Source: a virus. Taken from it: a DNA stretch of 22,298 bases. Positions 19,536-22,298 of this stretch are shown here, in pieces. Position 1 is the stretch's first letter; every line of letters begins with the position of its first letter. A program made the translations under genes and the position numbers. The notes under the pieces were generated by a model that was given only the letters and a program-made list of their open reading frames with translations, made no database searches and was not told the origin of the DNA. The stretch covers positions 1-22,298 of IMG/VR virus record IMGVR_UViG_3300040806_001368, one strand, 5' to 3'.

Positions 19536-22298
19536 ATGGCATTTTTTCTCGATTATAAAATTCTCAAATACTCTATTGTTAATACGATAGAGACTTCAGA
19601 AACTAAAAAAGATTCACAAGAACCTTATCCGTTTATTGATTTCATCAAAAATCTGGATATTGATAATATTGGTAATGAATTTGTTGTCGATTCATATAAC
19701 AAATACTTGATTGAGTGGACTAAAATTAAGAATCAAGATATTACATCTTTTGAAGATATTCGTAAATCTAAATATGTTGATCTTTTAAAAAATATTCAAC
19801 TAAATTATCTAAACCAAGACGAACAACGAATTTTGGGTGATATTAATTTTGATGACCCCCTTGAATTAGATGTGGCTATTCCATTTTTCGTAGAAAAAAT
19901 TAAAGACATTATTGAATATTACATCAATAAGCGCAGAGATGTTCAGAATAGTAAAGCCAAGTGGAGTACAAAGGGTAGCAAACGATTCTTAGAAAATGTT
20001 ACTGCAAAATACATCATTGATAATTATACAAAAAATGAAAACACATTTCAAAGATATAAACAAAATTATCAAGAACTTAGCTCATTCCAAAGAAATTATG
20101 AGTTAACATATGATGGACTTTATGATTTAAATGATTATCGTGCAAAAGAATTTGATTTAGATGAATCTTTATTTTTAAGTTCATCTAGTGATTATGATCT
20201 AAGTAGCTTACCTATAACAAGTTATAGTGCTTATTATGAATCTGAATCAACTTTAATTTCAGAGCTTAAGAAAGATATCTATAAAAAATATATTTCTACA
20301 GATAGACAATATATTAAAGATGGCGTCTCAAAGGAAATAAAAAGCACAACACCTTTTTATGACCCATATAATTATGATACACCGTATATTTCAAGAATTT
20401 CTGATACGACAAATCTTCTACGTGATGCTGATATCGGATATTACTTTACCAGTAAATATATTTATACGAGTAATTATTATTCGCCATATGGGATATCAAC
20501 ATCGAATACAGATAATTTGGTTGGATTATTACCAAAACTTAATGTTTATAGAAGCGAAGATTATAAGGATTATTATTTCTGGAGTAAATACACTGCATCC
20601 GATCAAGGGTTGATCGGAAAACCAGTTTTCGATAAAAGATTAAAGCGGTTTTATGGGTATCAAAGCCGCGATTTGAATATTGGTGATAGTGTCGGGGGAG
20701 TCGAAAAATATACTGACAATGTCCAACTATGGAAAGGTGATAAAAATGAATCTTGGGCAAATGAGGATATTTTTGATAAATTCAGCGGTAACGTATTAAA
20801 CCGCGATCTTAAAAACAAGTTCTTATTTACTTTGGAGGAAAACGAATCTGTTTATAAATACGTTTGCGATATTTATGGGAATCAATATTATTTAATCAAA
20901 AAAATAAATACACCAAAATCGGCTTCAGAAAATATTTATACGTTAAATACATCTAATGTTGATGACTCACTTGCTATTTCAAATATATCATTATTGGGGC
21001 AAAGGTTGTCTACATTAAATAGTTTAGATGCTATTCAGATTAAAGATAATGTCGGTCTTGGTTTCTTTATGACAGCAGTTGATATCTCACAAGAGGTCAT
21101 TGAAACTATAGAAGACTTTAACACGATAGATGTTGGTTATTATGACCTATTGCAATCAAACACCTTATTTGATACTAAGTCAATTTCATCTGATGAGTAT
21201 GATTCACAAAAATCAGTATATGAAAATCAATATACAGTTGGTAAAATATATGTTAGAGATGTTAATAGTAAGCACGTTAAAAATATAAATGAATTTTTAG
21301 ATTTAGATGGTGGTTTAACAGGACTAATAAATGTCGATGTTATCAATGATTTTATCATTTTTACAACGGGGACTAATATATACACATCTAAAATAAAGTA
21401 TGATTATTCGTCAAGTGACCTTAGTTTCCAAGAAATAACTAAAAATGAATTGCCATTTTATAATGACCCACTAATAAAGACATCGGCGTATTGGTATGAA
21501 ACGAATAGTAGACGTGTTTATTTTGCTGATGTTAACCACGCGCTCAGTTCGTATGAGTTATATTATATCGAAACTGAAACAAATACAAAAGTATCATATC
21601 GTATTGATGATTCAAATATTGATTATATGTTAGGCAACATAATATCAATTGCAACAATCTCAAAACCACAATTAATCAAACGCGATAACTTTTTATATCT
21701 AATCATCTTACTATCTGATACATGCAATAATTATTATTACCAAATTATTGTATTTGAAATCGTATCCAAAAATAATCTAACTGCGATTTCAAATACAATA
21801 TATCATCCATCTAGTCTAACCATAACAAGTGATATAAAGGGTGATTCACTTGCAATGTCAACACCTGAATTATCATCATATAATCTATCCTCATTTCCTT
21901 TGGATACAATATATCGTTGGGCTAATGGGCAGGAAACATTTAACCTACCATATATAACATATTCCAATAATGTCACATACTATGATAACGATAGTGGGGT
22001 TACAACTATAAGTAAACCACCAACAACATATAATCTGAGTGATATTATAATCAATGCTAATGTAACACCAGTTTCAAATATAACAACAACCGAAGATTCA
22101 TACTATTATGACTGTGGTTATATTTACACTCCTGTAGATATTGTTGTTGATTTTAGAGAAATACCAAATATAACATCATATGTGCCAAATGATGAGCCGA
22201 TCTATAAAATTGAATATTTTATAAATGGTAAAATTAAATCCAGTTTCATACTTGATACAAATGATATTGAAACAGATACATTACTATATAATACGACA
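19536..22298 (+). CDS. Large structural-type protein, truncated by the window edge
   Basis: Reading from ATG 19536 gives 921 codons without a stop up to the window edge, so the 3' end is missing. The product is Tyr-, Asn-, Asp- and Ser-rich with many short beta strands (for example DFIIFTTGTNIYTSKIKYDY, AYWYETNSRRVYFADV) after a helical N-terminal region (about 1-180; FIDFIKNLDIDNIGNEF, KDIIEYYINKRRDVQNSK). The repeated strand-turn pattern in the second half suggests a beta-propeller or fibre-like fold, but no family can be named. Size, composition and position beside baseplate and fibre genes point to a virion structural or tail protein. The start is well supported by the exact late octamer and 6-base spacer; no ribosome binding site is seen. 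Confidence 0.65.
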   Translation, partial: MAFFLDYKILKYSIVNTIETSETKKDSQEPYPFIDFIKNLDIDNIGNEFVVDSYNKYLIEWTKIKNQDITSFEDIRKSKYVDLLKNIQLNYLNQDEQRILGDINFDDPLELDVAIPFFVEKIKDIIEYYINKRRDVQNSKAKWSTKGSKRFLENVTAKYIIDNYTKNENTFQRYKQNYQELSSFQRNYELTYDGLYDLNDYRAKEFDLDESLFLSSSSDYDLSSLPITSYSAYYESESTLISELKKDIYKKYISTDRQYIKDGVSKEIKSTTPFYDPYNYDTPYISRISDTTNLLRDADIGYYFTSKYIYTSNYYSPYGISTSNTDNLVGLLPKLNVYRSEDYKDYYFWSKYTASDQGLIGKPVFDKRLKRFYGYQSRDLNIGDSVGGVEKYTDNVQLWKGDKNESWANEDIFDKFSGNVLNRDLKNKFLFTLEENESVYKYVCDIYGNQYYLIKKINTPKSASENIYTLNTSNVDDSLAISNISLLGQRLSTLNSLDAIQIKDNVGLGFFMTAVDISQEVIETIEDFNTIDVGYYDLLQSNTLFDTKSISSDEYDSQKSVYENQYTVGKIYVRDVNSKHVKNINEFLDLDGGLTGLINVDVINDFIIFTTGTNIYTSKIKYDYSSSDLSFQEITKNELPFYNDPLIKTSAYWYETNSRRVYFADVNHALSSYELYYIETETNTKVSYRIDDSNIDYMLGNIISIATISKPQLIKRDNFLYLIILLSDTCNNYYYQIIVFEIVSKNNLTAISNTIYHPSSLTITSDIKGDSLAMSTPELSSYNLSSFPLDTIYRWANGQETFNLPYITYSNNVTYYDNDSGVTTISKPPTTYNLSDIIINANVTPVSNITTTEDSYYYDCGYIYTPVDIVVDFREIPNITSYVPNDEPIYKIEYFINGKIKSSFILDTNDIETDTLLYNTT

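Overview
The window is a 22.3 kb piece of an AT-rich tailed double-stranded DNA phage with a T4-like contractile tail (myovirus type). The evidence is a gp25 baseplate wedge gene followed by a gp6 baseplate wedge gene, tail-fibre-type genes, a phage PhoH ATPase, and repeated copies of the T4 late-promoter octamer TATAAATA placed just before start codons. Host and habitat cannot be read from the sequence. The gene set resembles aquatic T4-like phages, and most starts lack a Shine-Dalgarno sequence.

Layout, left to right. (1) 1-1530: the C-terminal part of a leucine-rich-repeat (BspA-type) tail adhesin, cut by the window edge, then a DUF4376-type tail-associated gene. By hand count of sample lines, this stretch is richer in G+C than most of the window. 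(2) 1562-2449: a DUF1353 gene and two very small genes. (3) 2446-2970, minus strand: an unknown gene whose two predicted terminators lie inside the opposing 59-codon gene. (4) 3043-10177: the baseplate block, with gp25, gp6 and an overlapping 1624-residue multidomain protein (PKD domain, beta-rich propeller-like regions, a helical baseplate-like segment, a (Asp-Gly)7 linker and an eight-repeat C-terminal beta-propeller). (5) 10263-13806: small genes around phoH, mostly unknown, one possibly a clamp-loader small subunit. (6) 13806-16521: an XPD/DinG-like iron-sulphur helicase and a radical SAM enzyme. (7) 19479-16536, minus strand: two related tail-fibre-like genes, a tail-assembly-like gene, a 2-oxoglutarate/Fe(II) oxygenase and a possible degenerate relative. 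(8) 19536-22298: a large structural-type gene running off the right edge.

Ten octamers (nine exact, one 7/8) sit upstream of genes. Eight are followed by only 5-7 bases before ATG, so if transcription starts where it does in T4, these mRNAs would be essentially leaderless. Two divergent junctions carry back-to-back octamers. Genes inside each block are tightly packed, often with TAATG or ATGA overlaps, which suggests translational coupling.

Taken together this is a late, virion-building region: baseplate, fibres and their helpers, with a DNA-metabolism segment and two kinds of modifying enzyme (radical SAM and 2OG oxygenase) placed among structural genes. The most original possibilities are the leaderless late-promoter architecture, the terminators hidden in an opposing gene, the giant propeller-bearing baseplate protein, and a possible tail-fibre modification cassette. 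All intergenic gaps are under 100 bases; I saw no tRNA, rRNA, CRISPR array or insertion sequence.
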